Shown: one piece after another, positions 6,161-13,668 of the stretch
Layout of the letters: each line of letters opens with the position of its first letter
Position numbering within the stretch: position 1 is the stretch's first letter
Source: JBMNQS01 sp050944255
Lineage (GTDB): Bacteria > Bacillota > Clostridia > Christensenellales > Maliibacteriaceae
Assembly: GCA_050944255.1 (NCBI GenBank)
Contig: JBMNQS010000047.1
Span: forward strand, 1-17,311
Direction: 5' to 3'
Length of the DNA stretch: 17,311 nucleotides
Notes under the pieces: generated by a model
The model's input: the letters and a program-made list of their open reading frames with translations, nothing else
What the model was told of the DNA's origin: nothing
Database searches by the model: none
Position numbers and translations under genes: made by a program

Positions 6161-7440
6161 TATTTCAGGAAGCCGCGGTAGTGACGCGCCAGAAGCTGCG
6201 CTTCAAGCTGTTTGCTGGTTTCAAGCGCCACGGATACCAGGATCAGGATACTGGTGGGACCGAACATCGACTGCATGCCGGTGGTGGCGGTAAAGGCTGT
6301 GGGCACGATGGCCACGGCCATCAGGAAGATGGCGCCAAAGAGCGTCAGCCGGTTGGAGATTTTGCGTATGTAATCGGCGGTGGGGCGTCCCGGACGGATG
6401 CCCGGCACGAAGCCGCCGTACTGCTGCATATTCTTGGACATCTCCACCGGATCAAAGCTCATGCTGTTGGAAAAGTACGCGAAAAATACGATCAGCATCG
6501 CGTAGATGATCATATAGGCCCATGTGCCCGTTCCCAGGTACCGCTGGTACCATGCGAAGAAGCTGGAACTGGGGAAGAACGCCTGCATGATCAGGTGCGG
6601 GAAGGACGAAAGGCTCATGGCAAAGATCAGCGGCAGCACGCCGGCGTTATTGATCCGAAGCGGTATGTGCGTCGACTGCCCGCCGTACATTTTGCGGCCC
6701 ACCACGCGCTTGGCGTACTGTACCGGAACGCGGCGCTGTCCCATATCCACAAACGTGATGCCCACGATCATCAACAGGATGCCCACTACGATCATCGGCA
6801 CGATCCAGAAGGAGATGGCGTCGGCGGCCAGAAGCTGGCCGTAGCGGCCGATGGCCATGGGCAAACTGGAGGCGATACCGGTGAAGATGATCAGCGATAT
6901 GCCGTTTCCGATGCCCTTTTCGGTGATGCGCTCGCCCATCCACATGACCAGGCACGAGCCGGCCGTAAGCGTGACGCCGATGATGAAAAACTGCAGCCAG
7001 TGGGGAAGGCCCACGCTGATGAGCACATTGGAGACCGAACCCAGGCTCAAAATGATGCCCATGGACTCCAGCATCGCCAGGCCGATGGTGACATAGCGGG
7101 TAATCTTCTGGATTTTTTTCCTGCCTTCCTCGCCGCCCTCTTTGCTCAGCCGCTCCAGCGCCGGAATGGCCACCGAGAGCAGCTGCATGATGATGGAGGA
7201 CGTGATGTAGGGACCGACGCCCAGCGCGAAGATGGTGAAATCGCCCAGCTGTCCGCCGCTCATCAGGTTCAATAGGCCCAATAGGTCATAGTTGCCCACC
7301 TGGCTCTGCAGGTAGGCGATATTCAGGCCCGGCACGGGCACATAACCGCCCAGCCGGTACAGAAACAGTATCATCAGCGTATAGAGAATCTTTTTGCGGA
7401 TCTCCGGGACTCTCCACGCATTGCGGAGGGTGGTGAGCAT
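6160..7440 (-). CDS. secY: Protein translocase subunit SecY
   Basis: 426-residue SecY, the membrane channel of the general secretion pathway. The length and pattern fit ten membrane segments, starting at about 18-35. Landmarks are the plug region SGGQLGDFTIFALGVGPYI at 61-79, the MWMGERITEKGIGNGISLI stretch at 167-185, the cytoplasmic loop MGQRRVPVQYAKR at 233-245, GFVPGIRPGRPTADYI at 343-358 and the basic end LLARHYRGF. GAGGTGA lies inside the end of rplO, whose stop is two bases before the ATG, so translation is coupled to L15. Its spc-cluster location is conserved across bacteria. Confidence 0.98.
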   Translation of the reverse strand: MLTTLRNAWRVPEIRKKILYTLMILFLYRLGGYVPVPGLNIAYLQSQVGNYDLLGLLNLMSGGQLGDFTIFALGVGPYITSSIIMQLLSVAIPALERLSKEGGEEGRKKIQKITRYVTIGLAMLESMGIILSLGSVSNVLISVGLPHWLQFFIIGVTLTAGSCLVMWMGERITEKGIGNGISLIIFTGIASSLPMAIGRYGQLLAADAISFWIVPMIVVGILLMIVGITFVDMGQRRVPVQYAKRVVGRKMYGGQSTHIPLRINNAGVLPLIFAMSLSSFPHLIMQAFFPSSSFFAWYQRYLGTGTWAYMIIYAMLIVFFAYFSNSMSFDPVEMSKNMQQYGGFVPGIRPGRPTADYIRKISNRLTLFGAIFLMAVAIVPTAFTATTGMQSMFGPTSILILVSVALETSKQLEAQLLARHYRGFLK

Positions 7441-7442
7441 GC

Positions 7443-7883
7443 TCAGATCACCTCTGCTTTCCCGCCGGCTTTTTCGATTTTCTCGCGGGCGGATTCGGTG
7501 AATTTCGCCGCCTTCACCGTCACTTTCCTGGTGGTTTCGCCGTTGCCCAGCACTTTCAGGCCGTCGAGCTCTTTCTTGACCAGGCCCGCCTCTTTCGCCG
7601 CGGCAAAGTCGATCACCGCGCCGTCTTCAAACCGGTCCAGATCCGACACCTTGATGACGGCATACTCTTTGGCAAACACATTATAGAAGCCGCGCTTGGG
7701 AACCCGGCGGGCAAGGGGCATCTGGCCGCCCTCGAAGCCGGGGCGTACGCCGCCGCCTGCGCGGGCTTTCTGGCCTTTATGACCGCGTCCCGAGGTTTTT
7801 CCCAAACCCGAGCCGATGCCGCGGCCAACGCGTTTCTTGCTCTGGCGCGCACCTTCGGCCGGCTGCAAATCATGCAATTTCAT
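7443..7883 (-). CDS. rplO: Ribosomal protein uL15
   Basis: 146-residue L15, a late-assembling 50S protein that reaches deep into 23S rRNA. The extended N-terminus MKLHDLQPAEGARQSKKRVGRG and the glycine-rich GSGLGKTSGRGHKGQKAR block at about 25-42 are diagnostic, followed by GFEGGQMPLARRVPKRGF. Length is normal. AGGAGGAG precedes the ATG by eight bases; rpmD ends 15 bases upstream. The TGA stop is two bases before the secY ATG. Confidence 0.98.
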   Translation of the reverse strand: MKLHDLQPAEGARQSKKRVGRGIGSGLGKTSGRGHKGQKARAGGGVRPGFEGGQMPLARRVPKRGFYNVFAKEYAVIKVSDLDRFEDGAVIDFAAAKEAGLVKKELDGLKVLGNGETTRKVTVKAAKFTESAREKIEKAGGKAEVI

Positions 7884-7898
7884 CGGGGGTGCTCCTCC

Positions 7899-8090
7899 TT
7901 ATTTCGAGATAGGTTCTACTTTGACCAGATGGCGGACCCGAAAAATCATGCCTGCCGTGGCCTCATTGTCGGGCAAAACCACGCTATGGTTGAGTTTCCT
8001 CAGGCCCATGGCTTCCACCGTGGCGCGGTGCTGGGGTTTTGAACCGATGGTGCTTTTTACAAGCGTAATTTTCACTTTATCCTTACTCAT
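7899..8090 (-). CDS. rpmD: Ribosomal protein uL30
   Basis: 63-residue L30 of the 50S subunit. The sequence begins MSKDKVKITLVKSTIGS and contains the typical TVEAMGLRKLNHSVVLPDN stretch at about 25-43. I chose the ATG at 8090-8088, which has GGAGG five bases upstream and lies ten bases after the rpsE stop. An in-frame start 30 bases further upstream would overlap rpsE and add residues not found in the family. Confidence 0.97.
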   Translation of the reverse strand: MSKDKVKITLVKSTIGSKPQHRATVEAMGLRKLNHSVVLPDNEATAGMIFRVRHLVKVEPISK

Positions 8091-8100
8091 GGATGCCTCC

Positions 8101-8604
8101 TTAACCGAGCAGCTCTTCAACCGTCTTGCCGCGCTTTTTCGCCACCTGCTCGGGGCTCATCAGCGATCTGAGGCCTTCAAGCGTAGCCTTGGCGCAGTTG
8201 ATGGGGTTATTGGAGCCGTAGCTCTTGGTACGGATATCGCGGATGCCCGCCATTTCCAGCACGGCGCGGGCCGGACCGCCGGCGATGACGCCGGTACCTT
8301 CGGGCGCCGGCAGGAGCAGCACCTTGGCGCGGCCGAAACGGCCGATCGTCTGGTGCGGAATCGTGGTGGCGCTCATGGCTACCGTAATCATATGTTTCTT
8401 GGCGTCTTCCACAGCTTTGCGGATGGCCTCGGGAATTTCCGTTGCCTTCCCCATGCCGACACCCACATGGCCCGCGCCGTCTCCCACCACTACCAGTGCC
8501 GAGAAGCGGAAGTTACGGCCGCCCTTGACGACCTTGGCCACGCGATTGACTGCAACCAATCTTTCCTGAATATCTACCGTTGCGGGGTCAAAACGCTGTT
8601 GCAT
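8101..8604 (-). CDS. rpsE: Ribosomal protein uS5
   Basis: 167-residue S5, which sits at the mRNA entry side of the 30S subunit and affects decoding accuracy. The double-stranded RNA-binding S5 domain starts at about residue 11 (ERLVAVNRVAKVVKGGRNF) and continues through GVGMGKATEIPEAIRKA; the C-terminal domain has PAPEGTGVIAGGPARAVLE at about 99-117 and SYGSNNPINCAKAT. AAGGAGG lies upstream of the ATG. Spacing to rplR is 16 bases. Confidence 0.98.
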   Translation of the reverse strand: MQQRFDPATVDIQERLVAVNRVAKVVKGGRNFRFSALVVVGDGAGHVGVGMGKATEIPEAIRKAVEDAKKHMITVAMSATTIPHQTIGRFGRAKVLLLPAPEGTGVIAGGPARAVLEMAGIRDIRTKSYGSNNPINCAKATLEGLRSLMSPEQVAKKRGKTVEELLG

Positions 8605-8620
8605 CGGTGTTCCTCCTTGA

Positions 8621-8989
8621 TTAAAACTTCAGTCCGGCCTCGCGCGCGCCTTCTGCAAGGCTGGCAACACGGCCCGTGTACAGGTATCCGCCGCGGTCGA
8701 AGACCACTTCCTTGACACCCTTTTCAAGCGCACGCTCGGCGGCAAGTTTGCCGATGAGTTTGGCCTGTTCCACTTTATTGAGATCCTTGCACTTTTCGCG
8801 CACTTCGGCTTCCACCGAGGAGGCGGCCGCCAGCGTATGGCCGGCCACGTCGTCGATCACCTGCGCATAGATGTGCGATAAGCTGCGGTAAACGTTCAGC
8901 CGCGGGCGCCCGGCGGTGCCGGAAATCTTTTTGCGCACGCGATAATGCCGGACTTTACGCTCAGCATTTCTGTCGGGTTTTTTAATCAT
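8621..8989 (-). CDS. rplR: Ribosomal protein uL18
   Basis: 122-residue L18, which with L5 anchors 5S rRNA to the large subunit. The basic N-terminus (MIKKPDRNAERKVRHYRVRKK) is followed by GTAGRPRLNVYRSLSHIYAQVIDD at about 25-48, and near the end by VVFDRGGYLYTGRVASLAEGAREAGL, all typical of the family. AAAGGAG is nine bases upstream and overlaps the rplF stop region. Confidence 0.98.
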   Translation of the reverse strand: MIKKPDRNAERKVRHYRVRKKISGTAGRPRLNVYRSLSHIYAQVIDDVAGHTLAAASSVEAEVREKCKDLNKVEQAKLIGKLAAERALEKGVKEVVFDRGGYLYTGRVASLAEGAREAGLKF

Positions 8990-9003
8990 CGCTCTACACT
9001 CCT

Positions 9004-9543
9004 TTACGCGCCGGCTTTGCCTTCCTTGCGGCGTACGCGTTCATTCTCATATCGGATACCCTTGCCCAGATACGGCTCGGGTTTGCGCACCGCGCGGATC
9101 TTGGCGGCGATTTCGCCCACCATCTGCTTGGAGATGCCGCGCACAATGATCTTGTTGGGGGCCGGCACATCGAAGGTGATGCCGCCGGTTTCCACGAATT
9201 CTACCGGGTGGGAATAGCCCACGCTCAAAACCAGCTTATCGCCGTTTTTCTGCGCGCGGTAGCCCACGCCCACCACGTCCAGCGCCTTAGAGTAGCCGTC
9301 GGTGACGCCCACCACCATGTTGTAGATCAGCGCGCGGGAAAGTCCGTGAAGCGCCCTATGCTCCTTCTGATCCGACGGACGGGTGATCGTCATGACGCCG
9401 CCGTCGATATTGACTTTGATATCCGAATTGATCTTCTCACTGAGTTCGCCCTTGGGGCCTTTGACGCTGACGGTATTGTCCTTTGCGACATCCACCGTTA
9501 CGCCCGAGGGAATCTCAATGGGAAGCCTGCCGATTCTAGACAT
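9004..9543 (-). CDS. rplF: Ribosomal protein uL6
   Basis: 179-residue L6, located at the base of the L7/L12 stalk near the elongation-factor site. It begins MSRIGRLPIEIPSGV and has two L6 repeats; the second contains the signature PEPYLGKGIRYENERVRRKEGKAG near the C-terminus. I chose the ATG at 9543-9541, with GGGAGGT seven bases upstream. An in-frame codon at 9600 would overlap the end of rpsH and add 19 unrelated residues. Confidence 0.98.
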   Translation of the reverse strand: MSRIGRLPIEIPSGVTVDVAKDNTVSVKGPKGELSEKINSDIKVNIDGGVMTITRPSDQKEHRALHGLSRALIYNMVVGVTDGYSKALDVVGVGYRAQKNGDKLVLSVGYSHPVEFVETGGITFDVPAPNKIIVRGISKQMVGEIAAKIRAVRKPEPYLGKGIRYENERVRRKEGKAGA

Positions 9544-9565
9544 TTCTAATACCTCCCTTTCCCTC

Positions 9566-9964
9566 TTACCAGATGTAGGCCAGCACTTCGCCGCCGACAC
9601 CGTTTTTGCGTGCGTTCTTGTCCGTCATGACGCCCTTGGACGTGGAGATGACGGCAATTCCCAGTCCGCCCAGCACTTTGGGCATCTCGTCCTTGCCGGC
9701 GTAGATGCGCAGGCCGGGCCGGGAAATACGTTTGAGTCCGGTGATCACGCCCGCGCGGTCGGGACCGTATTTCAGCGTGATGACAAGGCTTTCCTTGGCG
9801 CCGTCTCTCTTGACTTCGACGTTGCGGATATAGCCTTCCTCCAGTAATATTTGTGCTATGGCCTTCTTCATCTTAGAAGCGGGCACAGTGGTCTTGTCAT
9901 GCTTTGCGACCATGGCATTGCGGATGCGGGTCAGCATATCGGCAATGGGATCGGTTGTGACCAT
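9566..9964 (-). CDS. rpsH: Ribosomal protein uS8
   Basis: 132-residue S8, a primary 16S rRNA binder in the 30S body; in E. coli it also represses the spc operon, though no equivalent site was looked for here in detail. The N-terminus (DPIADMLTRIRNAMVAKHD) and the C-terminal block (STSKGVMTDKNARKNGVGGEVLAYIW) are diagnostic. AAAGGAGG lies before the ATG. It follows rpsN by 45 bases. Confidence 0.98.
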   Translation of the reverse strand: MVTTDPIADMLTRIRNAMVAKHDKTTVPASKMKKAIAQILLEEGYIRNVEVKRDGAKESLVITLKYGPDRAGVITGLKRISRPGLRIYAGKDEMPKVLGGLGIAVISTSKGVMTDKNARKNGVGGEVLAYIW

Positions 9965-10009
9965 CGCTTGAGCCTCCTTTAAATTATCCCGGTAATTAGA
10001 AATCCAGTC

Positions 10010-10195
10010 TTACCAGCTGGCTTTTCTTACGCCGGGGATCTCGCCCTTATAGGCCAACTCACGGAAACAAATACGGCATACGCCATACTTGCGAAGCACC
10101 GCGTGCGGACGGCCGCAGATGCGGCAGCGGGTGTACGCACGGGTGGAATACTTCGCCGGACGGGCCTGGCGGACTTTCATACTGGTTTTCGCCAC
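10010..10195 (-). CDS. rpsN: Ribosomal protein uS14, type Z (zinc-binding)
   Basis: 61-residue short S14 of the zinc-binding type, a 30S head protein. The zinc ligands are C24, C27, C40 and C43 (CRICGRP ... CRICFREL). The C-terminal GEIPGVRKASW is typical. The start codon is GTG (10195-10193), with GGAGG nine bases upstream; the sequence then reads M-A-K-T-S-M-K-V. An internal ATG at codon 6 would shorten the protein and lies farther from the ribosome binding site. The gene sits between rplE and rpsH as is standard. Confidence 0.97.
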   Translation of the reverse strand: MAKTSMKVRQARPAKYSTRAYTRCRICGRPHAVLRKYGVCRICFRELAYKGEIPGVRKASW

Positions 10196-10212
10196 GTATA
10201 TTTTCCTCCTTG

Positions 10213-10788
10213 TCAGTTCTGCTGGGCAAAGGGCATGCCCATCAGCCTTAAGAGCTCACGAGCCTCTTCGTCCGTTTTGGCTGTGGTGACAAAAATGATG
10301 TCCATGCCGCGGATCTTATCGATGCTGTCGTAATTGATCTCCGGGAACATCAGCTGCTCGCGTATGCCCATGGCGTAGTTGCCGCGCCCGTCGAAGCTCT
10401 TGGGGCTCAGGCCGCGGAAGTCGCGCACGCGCGGCAGCGCGATGGAAAACAGCTTATCCACAAACTCGTACATGCGCGTGGAGCGAAGCGTCACTTTGGC
10501 GCCGATGCTCATGCCGGTGCGCACTTTGAAGTTGGCCACGGATTTCCTGGCCAGCGTCACCTGCGCCTTCTGTCCGGCGATGGTGGTCATGTCCGCCACG
10601 GCCGATTCCAGCGCTTTGGCGTTGTCCTTGCAGTCACCAAGGCCCATGTTCAGCACCACTTTTTCAAGTTTGGGCACCTGGTTGACGTTGTCGTAGGAAA
10701 ACTGCTGCATCATCGCGGGGACGATTTCATCCTGATACCGCTGCCGAAGGCGCGGCAGCTCTTTGGCCTGTGCTTTTTTCTGTGCCAT
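10213..10788 (-). CDS. rplE: Ribosomal protein uL5
   Basis: 191-residue L5, which binds 5S rRNA and contacts the P-site tRNA and the 30S head. Recognised by NVNQVPKLEKVVLNMGLGD near the start, GAKVTLRSTRMYEFVDKL in the middle, and LPRVRDFRGLSPKSFDGRGNYAMGIREQLMFPEI. I chose the ATG at 10788-10786: GGGGAGGA is eight bases upstream. A GTG at 10806 is in frame but abuts the rplX stop and lies ahead of the ribosome binding site. Confidence 0.98.
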   Translation of the reverse strand: MAQKKAQAKELPRLRQRYQDEIVPAMMQQFSYDNVNQVPKLEKVVLNMGLGDCKDNAKALESAVADMTTIAGQKAQVTLARKSVANFKVRTGMSIGAKVTLRSTRMYEFVDKLFSIALPRVRDFRGLSPKSFDGRGNYAMGIREQLMFPEINYDSIDKIRGMDIIFVTTAKTDEEARELLRLMGMPFAQQN

Positions 10789-10806
10789 TGTCCGTATCCT
10801 CCCCAC

Positions 10807-11145
10807 TTAGTCGTCAAGGTTTCCGCCGCAGGATTTGCAGACGCGGACCTTTTTATCGCCGTCCATCCGCTTGCCTGTGCGGACGCCCTTTTTGCATTTG
10901 CCGCAGTAGAGCATCACATTGGAGGCGTGGATGGAACCTTCTTTTTCAATGCGGCCGCCCACATCGCTCTGGCTGCGGGCTTTGGTGTGGCGGGTGATCA
11001 TGTTGACCCGCTCCACGATGACCCGGCGGCTCCTGGGGTTCACGGCCATAACCTTGCCCTGCTTGCCCTTTTCGGTGCCGGAAATCACCACCACCGTATC
11101 GCCGGTCTTGACGTGCATCTTGCTTCTTGTCTTGGGAATTGACAT
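10807..11145 (-). CDS. rplX: Ribosomal protein uL24 with four-cysteine end
   Basis: 112-residue L24, an assembly initiator of the 50S subunit near the tunnel exit. The KOW motif lies at about 11-40 (HVKTGDTVVVISGTEKGKQGKV). The C-terminal part contains two CxxC pairs (C81/C84 and C103/C106), suggesting a bound zinc; many L24 proteins lack these cysteines. GGGAGGGG and a nearer AAAGGT precede the ATG. It ends 18 bases before rplE. Confidence 0.97.
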   Translation of the reverse strand: MSIPKTRSKMHVKTGDTVVVISGTEKGKQGKVMAVNPRSRRVIVERVNMITRHTKARSQSDVGGRIEKEGSIHASNVMLYCGKCKKGVRTGKRMDGDKKVRVCKSCGGNLDD

Positions 11146-11163
11146 ACCTTTTCGTCCCCTCCC

Positions 11164-11532
11164 TTACAGTACTTCAGGGGCGAGCGACACGATACGAAGA
11201 TAATCGCGTTCGCGCAGTTCCCTGGCCACGGGCCCGAAGATACGGGTGCCGCGGGGTTGTTTTCCGTCGCCGATGATCACGGCGGCGTTGTCGTCAAAGC
11301 GGATATAGCTGCCGTCGACCCGGCGGGTGCCCTTTTTGGAGCGGACAATCACCGCGCGGACGACGTCGCCCTTTTTCACCGTGCCGCCCGGGGAAGCGGT
11401 CTTCACCGAGGCCACGATGGTGTCTCCGATATTGGCCGAGCGCCTGAAAGAGCCGCCCAGCACACGGATGCACATGATTTCTTTAGCGCCGGTATTGTCG
11501 GCGACTTTCAAACGCGTTTGCGGTTGAACCAT
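11164..11532 (-). CDS. rplN: Ribosomal protein uL14
   Basis: 122-residue L14, at the subunit interface of the 50S subunit. It begins MVQPQTRLKVADNTGAKEIMCIRVLGGS and contains the signature GDVVRAVIVRSKKGTRR at about 55-71 and GTRIFGPVARELRE near the end. Length is exactly as expected. AGGAGG lies nine to ten bases before the ATG. It starts the part conventionally called the spc cluster, but no promoter or terminator separates it from rpsQ (24-base gap). Confidence 0.98.
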   Translation of the reverse strand: MVQPQTRLKVADNTGAKEIMCIRVLGGSFRRSANIGDTIVASVKTASPGGTVKKGDVVRAVIVRSKKGTRRVDGSYIRFDDNAAVIIGDGKQPRGTRIFGPVARELRERDYLRIVSLAPEVL

Positions 11533-11556
11533 AGGTGTATCCTCCTTCTGCCAGGC

Positions 11557-11820
11557 TTACTGGGCCCGTTCGATAATTTCCACCAGGCGCCAGTGCTTGT
11601 CACGGCTTATAGGCCTGGTCTCCATGATGCGGACCGTATCGCCGGTGCCGGCGGCATTCTCTTCATCATGGGCTTTGAATTTCTTCGTCCTGTTGACGGT
11701 CTTGCCGTACAGCGGGTGCTTCACCTTGCTGGTGATGGCCACCACGATGGTCTTATCCATCTTGTCGCTGACGACTGTCCCCACACGGGTTTTGCGGCGG
11801 TTATTTCGAATATCACTCAT
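11557..11820 (-). CDS. rpsQ: Ribosomal protein uS17
   Basis: 87-residue S17, an OB-fold protein of the 30S body. Recognised by RKTRVGTVVSDKMDKTIVV at about 9-27, KHPLYGKTVNRTKKFKAHDE, and GDTVRIMETRPISRDKHWRLVEI at about 60-82. AAAGGAG is eight bases before the ATG. It follows rpmC by 25 bases. No anomalies. Confidence 0.98.
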   Translation of the reverse strand: MSDIRNNRRKTRVGTVVSDKMDKTIVVAITSKVKHPLYGKTVNRTKKFKAHDEENAAGTGDTVRIMETRPISRDKHWRLVEIIERAQ

Positions 11821-11845
11821 CCTCTATGCTCCTTTCAAAACCCGC

Positions 11846-12055
11846 TTACGCCTGCGCAGCTTTGTTTTCAAGCTGCCGGAGGCGAAGGATCGTGTTGACG
11901 CGCGCAATGTTCTTTTTGCACTGGCGGATCAGCATGGGGTTGTTTAACTGGCCCGTTGCCAACTGGAAGCGCAGATTGAAAAGCTCCGTCTTCAAATCGC
12001 CCAGTTTCTGGTTCAGTTCCGGTGTGGTCATTTCCTGAAACTCTTTAGCTTTCAT
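11846..12055 (-). CDS. rpmC: Ribosomal protein uL29
   Basis: 69-residue L29, a two-helix protein at the tunnel exit where trigger factor and SRP dock. It begins MKAKEFQEMTTPEL and contains ELFNLRFQLATGQLNNP at about 25-41. I chose the ATG at 12055-12053, which gives the usual N-terminus. An in-frame start at 12085 would add ten residues (MKKSQRVVKA) and enlarge the overlap with rplP from 11 to 41 bases. No clean ribosome binding site at a standard distance is visible, only GAGGGTGG about ten bases away and AAGG very close, so translation probably depends on coupling to rplP. Confidence 0.93.
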   Translation of the reverse strand: MKAKEFQEMTTPELNQKLGDLKTELFNLRFQLATGQLNNPMLIRQCKKNIARVNTILRLRQLENKAAQA

Positions 12056-12569
12056 CGCCTTCACCACCCTCTGCGACTTCTTCATTGTCCGCCGCGGACG
12101 CCCCGCCTATCGGCGGCTCTTCAAAATCGATGGGAGGATACTCCACATCGGAAATCTCCGAGTCGTCCTTCTTTATGAAGCGGACTTTCAGAGGCAATTT
12201 GTGCGACGCAAGGCGCAGGGCCTCGCGGGCGGTTGCCTCGGGAACGCCGGCGATCTCAAAGAGCACGCGGCCGGGCTTGACCACGGCCACCCAGTACTCG
12301 GGAGATCCTTTACCGCTGCCCATGCGGGTTTCCGCGGGCTTCTGGGTCACCGGCTTATCCGGGAAAATCTTGATCCACACTTTGCCGCCGCGGCGGATAA
12401 AGCGGGTCATGGCGATACGGGCGGCCTCGATCTGATTGGAGGTGACCCATGACGGCTCCAGCGCCTGGATGCCGTAATCGCCGTAGGCAAGGAAGTTGCC
12501 CCTTTGGGCCTTGCCCTTCATGCGGCCGCGGAAAACTCTGCGACGCTTGACTCTCTTGGGCATCAACAT
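12045..12569 (-). CDS. rplP: Ribosomal protein uL16 with acidic C-terminal tail
   Basis: 174-residue L16, which sits between the peptidyl-transferase centre and the A-site tRNA elbow. The start MLMPKRVKRRRVFRGRMKGKAQRGN and the stretch WVTSNQIEAARIAMTR at 41-56, FPDKPVTQKPAETRMGSGKG at 69-88 and YWVAVVKPGRVLFEI at 92-106 are diagnostic. The family usually ends near residue 137-147; here a tail from about 135 to 174 contains about 15 Asp/Glu and no Lys or Arg. The first ATG (12569) is 11 bases from GAGGGG and is preferred over 12563. The stop overlaps rpmC by 11 bases; rpsC ends three bases upstream. Confidence 0.97.
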   Translation of the reverse strand: MLMPKRVKRRRVFRGRMKGKAQRGNFLAYGDYGIQALEPSWVTSNQIEAARIAMTRFIRRGGKVWIKIFPDKPVTQKPAETRMGSGKGSPEYWVAVVKPGRVLFEIAGVPEATAREALRLASHKLPLKVRFIKKDDSEISDVEYPPIDFEEPPIGGASAADNEEVAEGGEGDES

Positions 12570-12572
12570 CGT

Positions 12573-13247
12573 TTAACGCACCCCTCTTTCCTGACCGGCG
12601 GCGCGCTGGTCCTTCTTGGCGGGCAGTACCTCGCCCTTGTAGATCCAGATCTTTACGCCGATGCGGCCGTATGTGGTATGGGCTTCCGCGAAGCCGTAGT
12701 CGATGTCGGCCCTAAGCGTCTGCAGCGGAATCGACCCTTCGTGATAGCCTTCGCTCCTGGCGATCTCGGCGCCGCCCAGACGGCCCGATACCTGCGCTTT
12801 AATGCCCTTTGCGCCGGCCTTCATGGTGCGGCCGATGGCCTGCTTGAGGGCGCGGCGGAAGCTGATGCGGCGGCCGAGCTGCGCGGCCACGTTTTCGGCC
12901 ACCAGCTGGGCGTCCATATCGGCGTTGCGGATTTCCACCACGTTGAGGGAAATCGGCTTGCCGGTCATCTTCTCCATATCCTTGCGGATGGCTTCCACGC
13001 CTGCGCCGCCTCTTCCGATGACGATGCCGGGACGGGCGGTAAAGATATTGATAGTGATCTTGCCGGCGGCGCGCTCAATATCGATCCTGGAGATGCCGGC
13101 GGCATTGAGTTTCTCTTTTAAGGTTGTTCTGATCTGATAGTCCTCGATGAGGAAGTCGGCGAACTGTTTCTTGTCGGCGTACCAACGGGTACTCCAGCCC
13201 TTAATCACGCCTACTCGCGCTCCGTGAGGATTGACTTTTTGGCCCAT
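12573..13247 (-). CDS. rpsC: Ribosomal protein uS3
   Basis: 224-residue S3, which lines the mRNA entry channel of the 30S head and contributes to helicase activity. The N-terminus MGQKVNPHGARVGVIKGW, the KH-domain loop IGRGG at 77-81, and the C-terminal domain with ISFRRALKQAIGRTMKAGAKG and YGFAEAHTTYGRIGVKIWIYKGE are typical. GGAGGG precedes the ATG. It follows rplV by 15 bases and ends three bases before rplP, so L16 is probably coupled to it. Confidence 0.98.
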   Translation of the reverse strand: MGQKVNPHGARVGVIKGWSTRWYADKKQFADFLIEDYQIRTTLKEKLNAAGISRIDIERAAGKITINIFTARPGIVIGRGGAGVEAIRKDMEKMTGKPISLNVVEIRNADMDAQLVAENVAAQLGRRISFRRALKQAIGRTMKAGAKGIKAQVSGRLGGAEIARSEGYHEGSIPLQTLRADIDYGFAEAHTTYGRIGVKIWIYKGEVLPAKKDQRAAGQERGVR

Positions 13248-13262
13248 GATAACCCTCCTGCC

Positions 13263-13649
13263 TTAGTTTTTCTCATCAAGGATGATGGTGATGTGGCTGG
13301 TGCGCTTGCGGATTCTCGCCGCGCTGCCGCGAGCACGGGCGCGAAAGCGTTTGAGCGTCGGCCCGGGGCCGGCAAACACCTCTGCGACATAGAGGTTTTC
13401 GCGATCGAGCATCTGGTTGTTCTCCGCGTTGGCCGCCGCGGAAAGCAGCAGCTTCTTCACCACCGGGGAAGCGCTCTTGGGACTGAACTCCAAGAAGGCT
13501 TCGGCGTCCTGCACGCTCTTGCCCCGGATCTGGTCGATCACCAGCTTCACCTTCGAGGGCGAGATGCGGATGTACTTTGCCACCGCGTGCGGGCGCGTGT
13601 CTTTATTCTCGCGGCGCGCGGCCGCTTTTTCCTTCACTCTTGTAGCCAT
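13263..13649 (-). CDS. rplV: Ribosomal protein uL22
   Basis: 128-residue L22, whose long hairpin loop lines the nascent-chain exit tunnel. Family blocks are AKYIRISPSKVKLVIDQIRGKSV at about 24-46, LLLSAAANAENNQ at about 67-79, and the C-terminal loop GPTLKRFRARARGSAARIRKRTSHITIIL. The N-terminus is about 15 residues longer and very charged compared with a minimal L22 of about 110 residues. The ATG has AAGGAGGAG seven bases upstream and I see no better inner start, so the extension is probably real. Confidence 0.97.
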   Translation of the reverse strand: MATRVKEKAAARRENKDTRPHAVAKYIRISPSKVKLVIDQIRGKSVQDAEAFLEFSPKSASPVVKKLLLSAAANAENNQMLDRENLYVAEVFAGPGPTLKRFRARARGSAARIRKRTSHITIILDEKN

Positions 13650-13668
13650 TTATGCTCCTCCTTCGCCA

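Noticed and set aside
6091..7275. A 394-codon open frame on the plus strand, opposite secY
   Set aside because: Rich in His, Asp and Gly with no recognisable domain, as expected for the reverse frame of a GC-rich membrane-protein gene. The minus-strand SecY is certain.
7680..7685. A perfect TATAAT on the minus strand inside rplO
   Set aside because: It encodes part of a conserved L15 segment (Phe-Tyr-Asn-Val), and the position 17 bases upstream reads CCGGGT, nothing like a -35 box.
10789..10806. Upstream GTG start for rplE, abutting the rplX stop
   Set aside because: It lies ahead of the strong GGGGAGGA ribosome binding site, so the ATG at 10788 is the better start. The same reasoning removed longer starts for rpsM, rplF, rpmD, rplW and ecfA1.
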